Notes under the pieces: generated by a model
Databases searched by the model: none
Told to the model about the DNA's origin: nothing
Seen by the model: only the letters and a program-made list of their open reading frames with translations
Translations under genes and position numbers: made by a program
Part shown: positions 54,343-64,000 of the stretch, one piece after another
How positions within the stretch are numbered: the first letter of the stretch is position 1
Layout: every line of letters starts with the position of its first letter
Origin: Rhizophagus irregularis
Taxonomy: Eukaryota > Glomeromycota > Glomeromycetes > Glomerales > Glomeraceae
Assembly (NCBI RefSeq): GCF_026210795.1
Contig: NC_089429.1
Location: 7,101,001-7,165,000, forward strand
DNA length: 64,000 nt
Direction: 5' to 3'

Positions 54343-55290
54343 TTAGTTTTTAGTTTTATAATATAATAAAATCTTTTTCATTTCTCCTGCTCTTTTTAAT
54401 ATATAATTATAATCATTATCATAATCACTATCATCACTGTTATTACTATTATTATTATCATTACTATTATTACTATTATCATTATCATTACAATTATCAT
54501 TATTTGATTCCAAAAAATTATGTAAAATTATACAACATTCAGTTAAACAAACTGCAGTTGATATTTTTCTAATATTTAATTCTTTTAAACAACCAAATCT
54601 ATTTTTAAGTCTACCAAAAGCATTTTTCACTACTACATAATGTAATATTAAATTGTATTTGTAAATTATTTTGAGTATTAGTAAAAGGTTTAATAAGAAA
54701 ATTAGATAATAAATATGCTAAGTCTCCTAATAAATAATCCTATTCTTTTTTATAAATGTAAAAACATTTTGATAAAAAAAAATGAATTTTGATATATCTT
54801 TACATTATGAACTAATTCTGGCTATCCTATTTTATAATAAATAAAAATACTATGATAATTAACAATACCTTGATTCCAATATATTTCAGGTTGTTTTAAT
54901 AGTAAGATTATATGATTACCATCAATAGTACCAATAATATTGCCAAATCCTCCAATATCTTTAAAGCCTAAACAAACCATCTTTTTTATTTATTCTGTTG
55001 GCCATATAACTAATAAATTTTTTAATGAAAGAATAGCTAACATGACTTTCTTACAATAGAGAAAACAGTACTTTTTGATATACCATAACATGTGTAAATA
55101 TATACTAAAAATTTCATTCTTTACTAATTCTTTATAAAAAAATAGCTAGTTGTAATTCAACTGAAGTTTACTATTTATTACCAGTTGATTGAAAAATTAA
55201 ATATGTTTCAATATTAGTTATAAGATTTTAAAAGTTTTGAGAATCCATTCTCATAATTTTTTTAAATCTAATATTATCATATTTAGAAAC
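54343..55290 (-). pseudogene. PIF/Harbinger DDE nuclease, inactive
   Basis: Minus-strand pieces follow the HARBI1/DDE_Tnp_4 order. These are NIRFKKIMRMDSQNF (55250-55290), YIYTCYGISKSTVFSIVRKS (about 55040-55105), GFKDIGGFGNIIGTIDGNHI (about 54915-54980, first catalytic Asp), GDLAYLLSNFLIKPFTNT (about 54680-54730, second Asp) and KNAFGRLKNRFGCLKEL. The last reads on to TAVCLTECCIILHNFLE. Where the family has Glu in VVENAFGRLK, this copy has Lys (AAA), so the third catalytic residue is lost. Several stops and shifts break it. The C-terminus has been extended by an Asn/Asp/Ser microsatellite (54420-54505). Confidence 0.85.
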
Positions 55291-55639
55291 AATTAAGTAC
55301 TATTACTCTTTAGATTTAGCAATATTACTTTGAAAATGTAACTTTAAATAATGAGATAAAATCTAGTAAAATACATAATTCAAGAAAAATTATTTCATTA
55401 TTTTTAGCATTAAATAGTTCTTCTTTAGAATTATAATTATTTGATTTATTATCAGAATCATCAAAAACTTGACTTGATTTAATAAAAAAATTTATTAATA
55501 AATTTTTAATAGTTTATTAATATGTCATTTTTTGAAGAAAAAAAATTTTTTATAATCAAAATAAGTTAATTAAATTAAAAATTGGTGCATCATATTTGTA
55601 TTAATTCTCAAACAATTAAAAATGAACTGGTCTACTAAT

Positions 55640-56890
55640 ATTACTATAGAACCCAAATAATACTAATATAATTTACAAATAAACTTTAAGTATCAAAGTA
55701 AAAATATATTTTATAACATAATTCTGTTAATATTGAAGCTAGAAAAGTGATTTACTATCATTAAAATCCTTTCATCAAGATGAATCCAATAATATAAATT
55801 TATTAAAATCAAATCACTAGTTGTATTAAAATAAAGGTATATAGGATAATAAAATTTTGAAAACACCCCTATAATACACAACTTTTGAAAAATTTTAATA
55901 TATATTCTAATTAAACTTAAATGTGAATTGTATCAGTATCCTATTATTACAAATTAAATTTAAAAATCTAAATTTGTTTTAGTAAATCTAAAAATGAATT
56001 GTTGTTATTTTATTTTATCCTGTTATTTATTAATCTGTTAACTATTTATTTTTATTATATAATATATATCATATAACAAAACTAAATTTATACTTAAAAT
56101 CTATAAAGTATTTATTTTATTATCATAATGTTTATCAAAGCATTTATTAAATATTTATAAATAACACTTATTAAATACAAGATGTGTTAAAAAAGTGCCT
56201 ATAAGTATTAAATTAAAGTATTAAAAAAATGCTTAAAAAATTAACTATTTAATAAATAATAAAATATTGCAGTATTTAAGTATTAATTTTTTTATTACTT
56301 AACAGTTAATAAATGCAAATTTTTAATACTTATTAAATACTGGTAAATACAAGACTCCGTCCATTTAGTTAAACTTTATAATAACTTATTTATTTTAGGT
56401 TTAATAAAAATATATAAATTTTAGATGTAAATTTAAATAATTAATGTATTCATTAGGTTCTGATTTTATATTGATATCTGTTAAATTTGCAATTATAATA
56501 CTATATATTATAATACCATAATTATAGGAAATATGAAAAGATAATCAAATGGACTTTGCAAATAATGTTTTCCTTTATTTATTAGATTAAAATTTCCTTT
56601 ATCATCCCTAATAAAAAAAAGGATGAATTAATTTTTATAATTACCTTAATATTATCAAAATAAATATTAATGATGATATAGTATATAGTTTATTATAATA
56701 CTTTCACATTATAATAGTATCAGTTTTATAATTTGCAAAAATAAACCCATATTTTTCATAAGAGATAACCGTCAGTATATATATAATAGGACTACGTAAT
56801 CACGTGGAATCTAAAAATAAAAATGAAAATAAAAGTAAAAAAACGAAGTATAGTACTTAACGTAAAAAATAATATTAATAAAAAATTCAA
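55640..56890. other. AT-rich intergenic
   Basis: No gene is visible; dominated by AATAT and TTAATA-rich text. TATTAAATA-like motifs recur at about 56140-56350 without a strict period. Confidence 0.4.
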
Positions 56891-56894
56891 CAGA

Positions 56895-57290
56895 TTTAGA
56901 TCATAAATTAGTAATTATGCACCAATTTTAATAAAAAATAAATTGAGTCCATATTATAGTATTTCGATCTGGATAGAACAGGATAGAGCCGTTATCTAAT
57001 TATCGTAATTGTTGCGCCACTACTAACTACTATATAAATGGTGGATTTAAATTTAAATTTATTATCCGGAACGTTAGCCTTTTTTATTTCTTGTTGCTAT
57101 TCACGCATTGACATTATCATATGGTCAGCTTTTTATTTTCTCAGAAGCAGAAAAGCCTCTAACAAGGTTGTGAAACAATTTTTCTCTCCAATTTTACTTC
57201 GCAATCTCTTTGTATTACAATATGGATTAAAGATTAAAGAATAAAGTAAACAATTGAGAAACCTAGATCCCTAATTAAACCATTTTTAGC
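56895..57290. repeat. Duplicated block Y, copy 2 (inverted)
   Basis: Inverted relative to 38545-38925. The plus frame 57038-57244 from ATG (MVDLNLNLLSGTLAFFISCC) has two hydrophobic stretches and a basic tail, but it is not conserved in copy 1, where a 22-bp insertion follows AACAAG. No family is recognised. Confidence 0.85.
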
Positions 57291-57295
57291 CATAA

Positions 57296-57945
57296 ATCAA
57301 TAAATAAACTATTGGTTGAGAACAATGCCATAGATTATAAATGATAACGGAAAATGTGGATGCTGTGTAATAAGCGACGCGGTCCGTATTTTCAACCTAT
57401 CGGTTATTCAGACGGCAAAAAACCTGAGTTGAGTTGATTCTTCTGAGTTGATTCTTCTCTGAGTCGAAATAGAATATTCACGGTGAACCAATAAAGATTA
57501 ATGGAACAATAGACCTTTGAAAGACTGATGTGATTTACAGTAAATATTTACTAAAAATAGATTTCTTATCGCACTATCAAATTAAACTTAATAATTTTTA
57601 TGCCTTTAGTAATAACTGTTTTACACAAATAAAAAAATGAAACGAAAATTTAGAAAGGGAACAATAAAATAAGATAAATAATTATGTTCCTAATCAATTA
57701 AATTTTTTATATGTTTATTCATTGTTCCTGAATTCAGTTTTTTGTGTTTTTTGTACAATAACTTTGACAAATGATGCAGATCGTACAACGACAAATGAAC
57801 TAATAATATGACAGGGTTGACTCTGAAATACATAGAATATTTTAAAACAAAGAAGAATATGAATTCTGACTACATTTTATATTTTAAGAATTCGATTAAC
57901 CGATTAACTACGATTTATTTTATTTAACCAATAATATTATGCCAT
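57296..57945. repeat. Duplicated block X, copy 2
   Basis: Same orientation as 37845-38420, directly next to inverted block Y. It carries a small internal duplication GAGTTGATTCTTCT(CT) at about 57430-57460 that is not in copy 1. Confidence 0.85.
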
Positions 57946-58250
57946 AAAGTATTGAATACGATCAACGGTATTCTAGTTTTAAATTCCGAAGAAACTCAGA
58001 CACGGGATAAATTTTTTTAGGGTTAAAATAATTTAGGTTTAGAATCGTGTAATTATATGGGAGAAATGTGAAAAATAAATTTTTATTTTTGAATTGAATA
58101 AATAAAATTTTCATCTCAAATGAGATAATAAAATAATTTTAGAAATATTATTGTAGAAATAGAATAATTTTAAAGAAATGTATCGTGGAAATAATTTAAT
58201 AGATTTTAGAAATATTATAATCTATATGAAAATAGAATAATTTTAAGAAA

Positions 58251-58331
58251 TGTAGTAAATCAAATACGATTTACTACAAGAAAAGTTTTTTTACAAGGTG
58301 CGATGAGGGGATATTAAAATATCATCGCACC
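58251..58331. repeat. Two adjacent hairpins
   Basis: First: TGTAGTAAATC, loop AAATAC, GATTTACTACA (58251-58278), a perfect 11-bp stem. Second: GGTGCGATGA at 58297-58306 and TCATCGCACC at 58322-58331, a perfect 10-bp stem, with a GATATT/AATATC inner helix. They are separated by 18 nt. There is no gene nearby; 57950-58830 otherwise shows none. Confidence 0.8.
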
Positions 58332-58831
58332 CCGGTTTAGAAATTATCAAGCAACGCTCAATAATTCATCGATATATGGTAGTACGATAATTTTTATTTA
58401 GAAAAAGTGAAATTAGTGTGTAAGTGTTGTTTGAGATTCATTTTTAAATAATTTTTAATTTGGAAAAGAATTATTTTTTATTTTTTTTTCTTGTTGATTT
58501 TTTAATGAAGCTTGATCACGGTCTATTTATAATGTAGCGGGAAAAACAAATAAACCGAACGTATATTTCTGTGATCCCTAATTTGACACGAGTTAAATTA
58601 AGTTTTGTTTAATAGTTGATAAAACTTTGATAAAGAACAATGTTAAAAAATATATGCGACCGTAAAGACAATGGTAAAACACATGTGCCCGCCATTTGTG
58701 TCGCGGATAAAGATTAGCTTTTTTCTATTGGTATAATATTTTCTGAAACATAATCATTTATAGACATACCTGGAAACAATTCTTTTTATACTACTGCGAT
58801 TTTTTTTCTCGTGTAATTTAAATTACATAAA

Positions 58832-59095
58832 ATGAAATACTTTTCTATTATCAAAACATTGGATGGGTCACTGTATACCCTGATTATACTGCATCCATAC
58901 AAGTTACTATACAATCTAAAACTTGGAGCTGCAATTAAAAAATTACCTATCGGATTTTTCGCCAGCAGTGTTACCTCCCTCTGGCTTTGGTCTCAGATTG
59001 TTATTACAGGTTACAGGTGGATGTCATCAAAGTTTACAATAGGTTTTTTTTATTATAACGTAATTAAAATTACAATTTGTTTATTAATAATTTAG
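58832..59095 (+). CDS. Hypothetical 87-residue hydrophobic protein
   Basis: The ATG-started frame (MKYFSIIKTLDGSLYTLIIL) has a moderately hydrophobic profile with two candidate membrane stretches (FFASSVTSLWLWSQIVITGY; a C-terminal ITICLLII). There is no recognised motif. The minus strand of the same stretch is also open in part (HPPVTCNNNLRPKPEGGNTA), which weakens the case. Confidence 0.25.
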   Translation: MKYFSIIKTLDGSLYTLIILHPYKLLYNLKLGAAIKKLPIGFFASSVTSLWLWSQIVITGYRWMSSKFTIGFFYYNVIKITICLLII

Positions 59096-59282
59096 TATTT
59101 AATAGTGAATTACATAATTATATTATTTCGAATTATGTATTTTCCCAATGATTATAGTAATAGATAAAAATTTAAAAAAAATTATTACGTAATATGAATT
59201 ATTTAACGTGTAAATCATATAATTTATTTTTTTTAAAGGAATATCATTGTAAAATTATTTATATCAAATAAAATATTTCAGA

Positions 59283-59392
59283 AATTTGCTGAGCACATTT
59301 GGGAAAAAAGGCTGAACGTAAAGAATTATTAATGCATCAAATGAAACAATATCATAAACGAGAAAAACAGGAAGTTTCATCAAGAATTTAGT
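59283..59392 (+). pseudogene. Exon-like fragment, charged helix
   Basis: After a TTTCAG-like acceptor the text reads KFAEHIWEK, then with one base shift AERKELLMHQMKQYHKREKQ and EVSSRI to TAG. It is a Lys/Glu/Gln-rich coiled-coil-like segment, probably the last exon of a broken gene. The family is unknown. Confidence 0.3.
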
Positions 59393-59399
59393 TTCAGTT

Positions 59400-61035
59400 T
59401 CGCCCGAAACACTAGCATGCACTTCCTCACAAAAAAATCAAGGCTTCGATAAACAAATATATATAAATTAAAAATTTTAAAAAAAGAAATTTGTGACATC
59501 CACATGTACGTAAGTACGTTATGGTAGAAAGTTGACTTGTGTAAAAAAAATTACTACTATTTAATGTAATTTTTATTGACTTTGTTAATCAAAAAACAAT
59601 TTATATTATAAAAGCATTTGCATGTAAAAATGTATATCAGATGTTTTTTATGTAGATTTGTGTAAAAAAATCTACATAAACTGTACAAATACTATTTTTA
59701 GATTTTATGAAATATATTATTTAAATATCTGATATATATAGATTTTTTAATATGTAATAATTTATTGTTTAATACTAAATAAATAACAATTAACTATTAC
59801 ATAAATTTTTTGGTCATCTATTATTTTACTTATCAAAAAGCAAAATTTTTAAAGTAGTTATATTTAATACATAATAATCTACAAAAATTAGGCAATTTTA
59901 ATTTAATATTCTCCTCCTTATTTTTGAAAATTTAAAAGGAAATTATATTCACATATGTTTAAAACACCTCTTCTTTTTTTAAAAATTTTTAAATAATACC
60001 AAATATTTCTGATTTTCTGAAAATTTTAATATATTTAAATATTATTTTTTAAAATTATTCCTTTTTTTTCCTCAAATTTTTCAGCTTAAAAAGGCATTAA
60101 ACTAATTATTAATTTGGAATGGTTTATTTTGTATGGTTTTTCCAAAATAATTATATTTTTTAAAATTAATAGTATATAAAAAAAATTGTTTAAAAATAGG
60201 TATACCAAATTATGTGATTATATGAAAATCATAGTAAAAATTGTTAAATTTAGATTTGTTATAAGAAAACTTAAACAAAACTTTACTTTTAAGTTTTAGA
60301 GTTAAGCTTTATCAAATAATATAATTTTAGTATAGTTTATTACTTTATTTATAAAATTAAACCAAAAGCAAGTTAATAAAAGTTATAAATATTTTATTTT
60401 TAAATTAATTAAAACTTTCTAATACTTTACAAATAAATAGTGCATTTATATTATTTATATATTGGGTCCTGTGATCACCAGACATTGAAGATAAGGCCTT
60501 TATGGCTAAAATGACCCGTTACTAAATGAAGTCTACTTACAGAGTCAAACAATCACTCGACAGTATATACGTGGGGTACTACCGGTATGACGAGTGGTTT
60601 GTAGTTTGATTATATTAAAGTAGTTATTAGGAAATTTTACTTTGTATATATTTTCTTTATTTTTTTACTTTAATAAAACTGCAAATGCGCTGCAGAAAAA
60701 AAAAAAAAAATATTATTTATATATATAGTAATAAATTTATTAAAAACTTTATTAAGATTTGAGAATTCAAATAAAAATTATTATTGATATTATTTAATTT
60801 TTTTTTAGTTTTCTATATTACTATTTAAATATAAAATATCAAATATTTTGTAAAGTAATAATTAGATTAATTTTTTAATATTTGAATAAAATTATTTATT
60901 TTCTTAAAAATATTAATAAGTAATTAAAATTTTTTTAAAATTATTGAAGTAGTTAACTACTTTTTAAATATACTGTAAATTTAATAAAATTTATTATGTA
61001 ATTAGTTAAGGGTAGAGTGTATTTACGCCACAACA
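59400..61035. other. AT-rich intergenic
   Basis: There is no gene. A less AT-rich patch at 60465-60600 (GGGTCCTGTGATCACCAGAC, GTGGGGTACTACCGGTATGA) stands out but matches nothing I recognise. Long A run at 60697-60711. Confidence 0.4.
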
Positions 61036-61037
61036 TA

Positions 61038-62363
61038 TACACACCCCTACCATAAATTACCGGATTTTTGTCACGTGAATCGGCACATCAGTGTCACAAT
61101 CTGCAATTTCTCCCTATCGCACATATAAACAAAGAAATAAAAAAAAAATGTTTTTGTTACTCTTCTAGTCTTAAATACGTGGAAATGAACTGTCAGCAAC
61201 TAATAAACGTGAGCAGATTATTAGTGCTTATTTGAGTGGCGTCAAACAAAAAATTATTTCCACTCAGCTTGATATACCTACCAGTACAGTAAGTGATACT
61301 ATCAAAAGATATAAAGAAACAGGCTCTGCAATACCTAAGAAATGTTCTGGGTGGCCAAAAATTTTAACTCAACATGATACACGAGTTCTACGACGTATTG
61401 TTCGTACTGATCGGTTTTCTCCTCTAGGTGATATAACAAACAGATTAAACTCCAGCCTTAACACAACTTTGCATCAAAGTACAGTTAGAAGATATCTTCA
61501 TGGAGTAGGTATTAGCAGTTATTCTACACATAAGAAACCTCTTTTAACTGAAAAACAATGAAAAGATCGATTGAGATGGGCTAGAGAAAAACAAAATTGG
61601 GAAGATGAGTGGAAACAGGTAGTATGGTCTGACGAATCAAGATTTGCTCTTTTTGAATCAAATGGTCGAGTAAAAGTGTGGAGAAGTCCTGGAGAAGCCT
61701 ACAATAAAGATTGTATTCAACCTACAGTTAAGTTTGGAGGGGGTTCAGTGATGTTTGGGGTGTGTTTTGCTAATATGACGTGGACTTTCATTGTGATGAT
61801 GGAAACATGAATGACGATTACGTCAACGTTTTAGCTAATCACTTTATACTATAGGTAAATAATTACCCCTGGTTCCATATTTCAGCAAGATGGAGCTTCA
61901 TGTCATACATCAAATTATAGTATTTGGTGGATGAGAACGCATAATGTTCCAATGTTAGACTGGGTGACGCAAAGCCCAGATCTAAACCCGATTGAGAACT
62001 TGTGGGACCATTTGGATCATCAGGTACGAAAAAGGAAGCCTTTGCCTAAATCTAAACAGGAGTTAATTAGTAAGTAGTGGAGGAATGGAGAAAAATAAGC
62101 ATAGAAACATTACACCACCTAATTTTAAGCTTACCTATCGATTTGGCGAGTAATAAAGGCTAAAGGTGGACATACTAAATATTAATTTTATTGGTCCAAA
62201 TTTTTTATATAATAAACTTCATATTCGATATTTTATTTTAAGAAAAAAAAAATATTTAATTATTAAGTGAAAAAATTTTTTTATATATATATAAAATTTT
62301 GAATTTTACGCATAAATTCTACAAATAGTAAAAAAATCTGGTAATTTATAGTAGGGGTGTGTA
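61038..62363 (+). mobile_element. Tc1-type transposon, 1326 bp
   Basis: Terminal inverted repeats of about 32 bp: the left begins TACACACCCCTACCATAAAT, the right (reverse complement) TACACACCCCTACTATAAAT. They differ by two transitions in the first 32 bases. TA lies outside both ends (61036-61037, 62364-62365). The length and single transposase gene are typical for Tc1/mariner. Confidence 0.9.
61170..62184 (+). pseudogene. Tc1 transposase, broken
   Basis: Homeodomain-like HTH region: REQIISAYLSGVKQKIISTQ, IPTSTVSDTIKRYKETGSA, then KILTQHDTRVLRRIVRTDRF and STVRRYLHGVGISS. A TGA follows LLTEKQ (61559). The catalytic part gives VVWSDESRFALFESNGRVKV (first Asp), FQQDGASCHTSN (second Asp) and WVTQSPDLNPIENLWDHLD (Glu), the DD34E arrangement of Tc1. 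Later stops and shifts (61808, about 61850, 62075, 62105) confirm decay. The natural ATG is lost by a frame change near 61180. Confidence 0.9.
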
Positions 62364-62369
62364 TACAAT

Positions 62370-63730
62370 AATGGACTAAAAAATGTAGATCATTACGTGA
62401 CTATAAAACGAGCAAAAGCAGATGAAAAATTTATGATTTCTCACAAACTACCATATGAATTTTGTTAAATACACATTTAAAAAGAGTATATACATGCACT
62501 TCATTTTATTTATTAAAACATTTAATCATTTGCTATTAGTTTTTTTGAGTGTATTTGGACTTTTAAAAGCAAATATGACTAATAATAAAAAAATAAAATG
62601 GTATTAATAAAAAATTTTATTTGAATAAGTAATGCACAATGATTTTTTGATATAAAATATTTTTTTTTTATTATACTATTAGCTTGTAAAGTTTTATAAG
62701 TTTCAAGTTGATTTGAAGATATGTTTTCTAGGTGATTCGCAACTTACCATAGGAGATTCGCAACTTAATGACAACTTTATAGTGTAATATTTTGTCATAA
62801 ACCTTATTTGTACTATACTTTGCTAAAGTTTATTTGAAAGACAGAAACTCTAGCTTTCTAAAGAGTACTTTTAAACAGTTTTACATAGAATATTGAGGGA
62901 GTTTTCTTTATAGCAAAGTAAAAAAAAAATGATTTTTTTTTTTAGCCATATGATCAGCTATATCAATCCCTCTATCCTTAATAAAATATAAATTTTTTTG
63001 CAATTAACTGAGTTTTTATTTGATTTTAACATTACATAATATTAATAAATAATTGTTATAGATTTTACTATATAAAACCCATATATTTCATATATTTATA
63101 TAAAGAAATGAACCTTACTTTTAAATAAATTAATAAATCATTTTTTTAAAAAAAATAATTTTAAAAAGGGAAAATATATATCTCATTTCCCTTCCTTCCC
63201 ATATATATGATGTTAAGATTTCACATTTTAATATTTTATAATAAAAAAAAAACTTTTAATATACAAACTTTTTAAAATGTCTATTATATGTATTTTTCCT
63301 CTACTTTGCAAGTTCACTTAAATTTATTTATTTATTTATTTTATTACTAAAAGAGTGGTAGTACCAAAACTATTACAAATAAAAGTGTGGAAGCATTTAC
63401 ATGCCTGACTACTAGTATACATGTATAGAATTCAGAACTTCATCCCTTACAGGACCTCACTCTTCGATCAGACTATTTGAAAAACTAGGACTATGCTAAC
63501 AATTGGAATGGGCAAGTTCACTTAAAGCATCAAAGAACTTTTTTTCGGGGGGGGGGTTTTTTCATTAAATCACGTGACGTATTTAATTCTAGCCAGAATT
63601 AAATGATCAGCGTACAAAATATCCTTTTTTGGAATAAAGGCGAGATTTAAACATTACAAACATTACACATGGCGAGATCTAAATTTTCCCTTTTAAAAAA
63701 TCAATAATAGAAAAAAGAAAATTTAAAAGT
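62370..63730. other. Gene-poor stretch
   Basis: No supported gene. GATTCGCAACTTA is repeated at about 62734 and 62756. A run of ten G (63548-63557) follows a T run. Poly-A/T dominates the rest. Confidence 0.4.
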
Positions 63731-63735
63731 TAACC

Positions 63736-63960
63736 CGAGACATGGAACAGACTGAGAGCGGATATTGCTAATGCAAAAGAAAGTAACGATAGTAAGACTA
63801 TTCAAGACAATATAGAATTTACATGGAATTATATTACCGAGACACTAGTGGACACAGCGCGCGCTACTTTCCCACACAAGAAAAAAGATCGAAAGTAACT
63901 AACAACAAATTATTTCAACCCGAAAATACACGCGAAACTTAGCAAGGTGGTTGATTCTCA
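63736..63960 (+). pseudogene. Probable LINE ORF2 fragment at the window edge
   Basis: The plus frame reads PETWNRLRADIANAKESNDS and KTIQDNIEFTWNYITETLVD, then TARATFPHKKKDRK and TAA. In another frame FNPKIHAKLSKVVDSHAE follows. The 'W......I..A......K' pattern between endonuclease and reverse transcriptase is typical of non-LTR retrotransposons in these fungi. No catalytic motif lies within the window, so the call rests on this linker-like region only. Confidence 0.4.
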
Positions 63961-64000
63961 TGCTGAATGAGGCGGCCAACCCACGCCAAGATAATAATAA

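Larger units (their letters stand above)
53001..55633. mobile_element. PIF/Harbinger transposon, full length, 2633 bp
   Basis: Terminal inverted repeats AGACCAGTTCATTT lie at 53001-53014 and, inverted, at 55620-55633. Direct ACT trinucleotides flank both (52998-53000 and 55634-55636), the 3-bp duplication expected for this superfamily. Inside are the two typical genes, a Myb/SANT-like protein (plus strand) and a DDE nuclease (minus strand), arranged tail to tail. The nuclease is dead; the Myb-like gene is nearly intact. Confidence 0.85.

Overview
The window is AT-rich nuclear DNA of a fungus. It has short spliceosomal introns (about 60-120 nt, GTAAG..TTTAG), few genes per kilobase, many decayed multi-exon genes and a crowded set of DNA transposons. 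An F-box/LRR gene, an eIF4G MIF4G-domain gene, a SWIRM gene, PIF/Harbinger, hAT and Tc1 elements, and families of repeated broken genes together suggest an arbuscular mycorrhizal fungus (Glomeromycotina, Rhizophagus-like). That assignment is inference. No tRNA, rRNA, CRISPR array or prokaryotic feature was found.

Layout. 0-3 kb: a broken gene and a 42-bp minisatellite with a higher-order period. 4.7-5.7 kb: a 3-bp-TSD MITE and a hAT-type MITE. 7-8.5 kb: remains of a minus-strand multi-exon gene. 11-16.3 kb: MITE, tandem arrays, a dead hAT transposase and a foldback element. 16.8-21.2 kb: a dead copy of a repeated gene family, the first copy of a dispersed repeat and another dead gene. 26.7-28 kb: MIF4G gene. 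28.5-29.3 kb: three mobile elements nested in one another. 29.5-32.2 kb: a second copy of the dispersed repeat with a three-unit rearranged array. 33.0-33.7 kb: SWIRM gene. 36.8-40.2 kb: a proline-rich gene and a small gene with duplicated introns. 44.7-46.3 kb: F-box gene. 49.3-51.2 kb: a minus-strand array of tiny exons. 51.6-55.6 kb: dead genes, a MITE, a dead hAT transposase and a whole PIF/Harbinger element. 56.9-58.3 kb: a rearranged second copy of the 37.8-38.9 kb block. 61-62.4 kb: a dead Tc1 element. The right edge holds what looks like a LINE fragment.

The most interesting object is the 49.3-51.2 kb array. About sixteen units of roughly 110 bp each carry, on the minus strand, a T-tract plus AG acceptor, a tiny exon (mostly 24-43 nt, one of 6 nt) and a GTAAG-type donor. 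Successive introns are very uniform in length (about 73-81 nt), and most contain a short inverted repeat whose two arms change together between units. Many exons are a multiple of three long, and two exons end in stop codons. It looks like a micro-exon gene built by tandem duplication of an exon plus a structured intron, which would suit combinatorial splicing. Expression is not shown by the sequence.

The intact genes are unrelated housekeeping or regulatory-type genes and do not form an operon or pathway. Most of the rest is transposon-derived or decaying.
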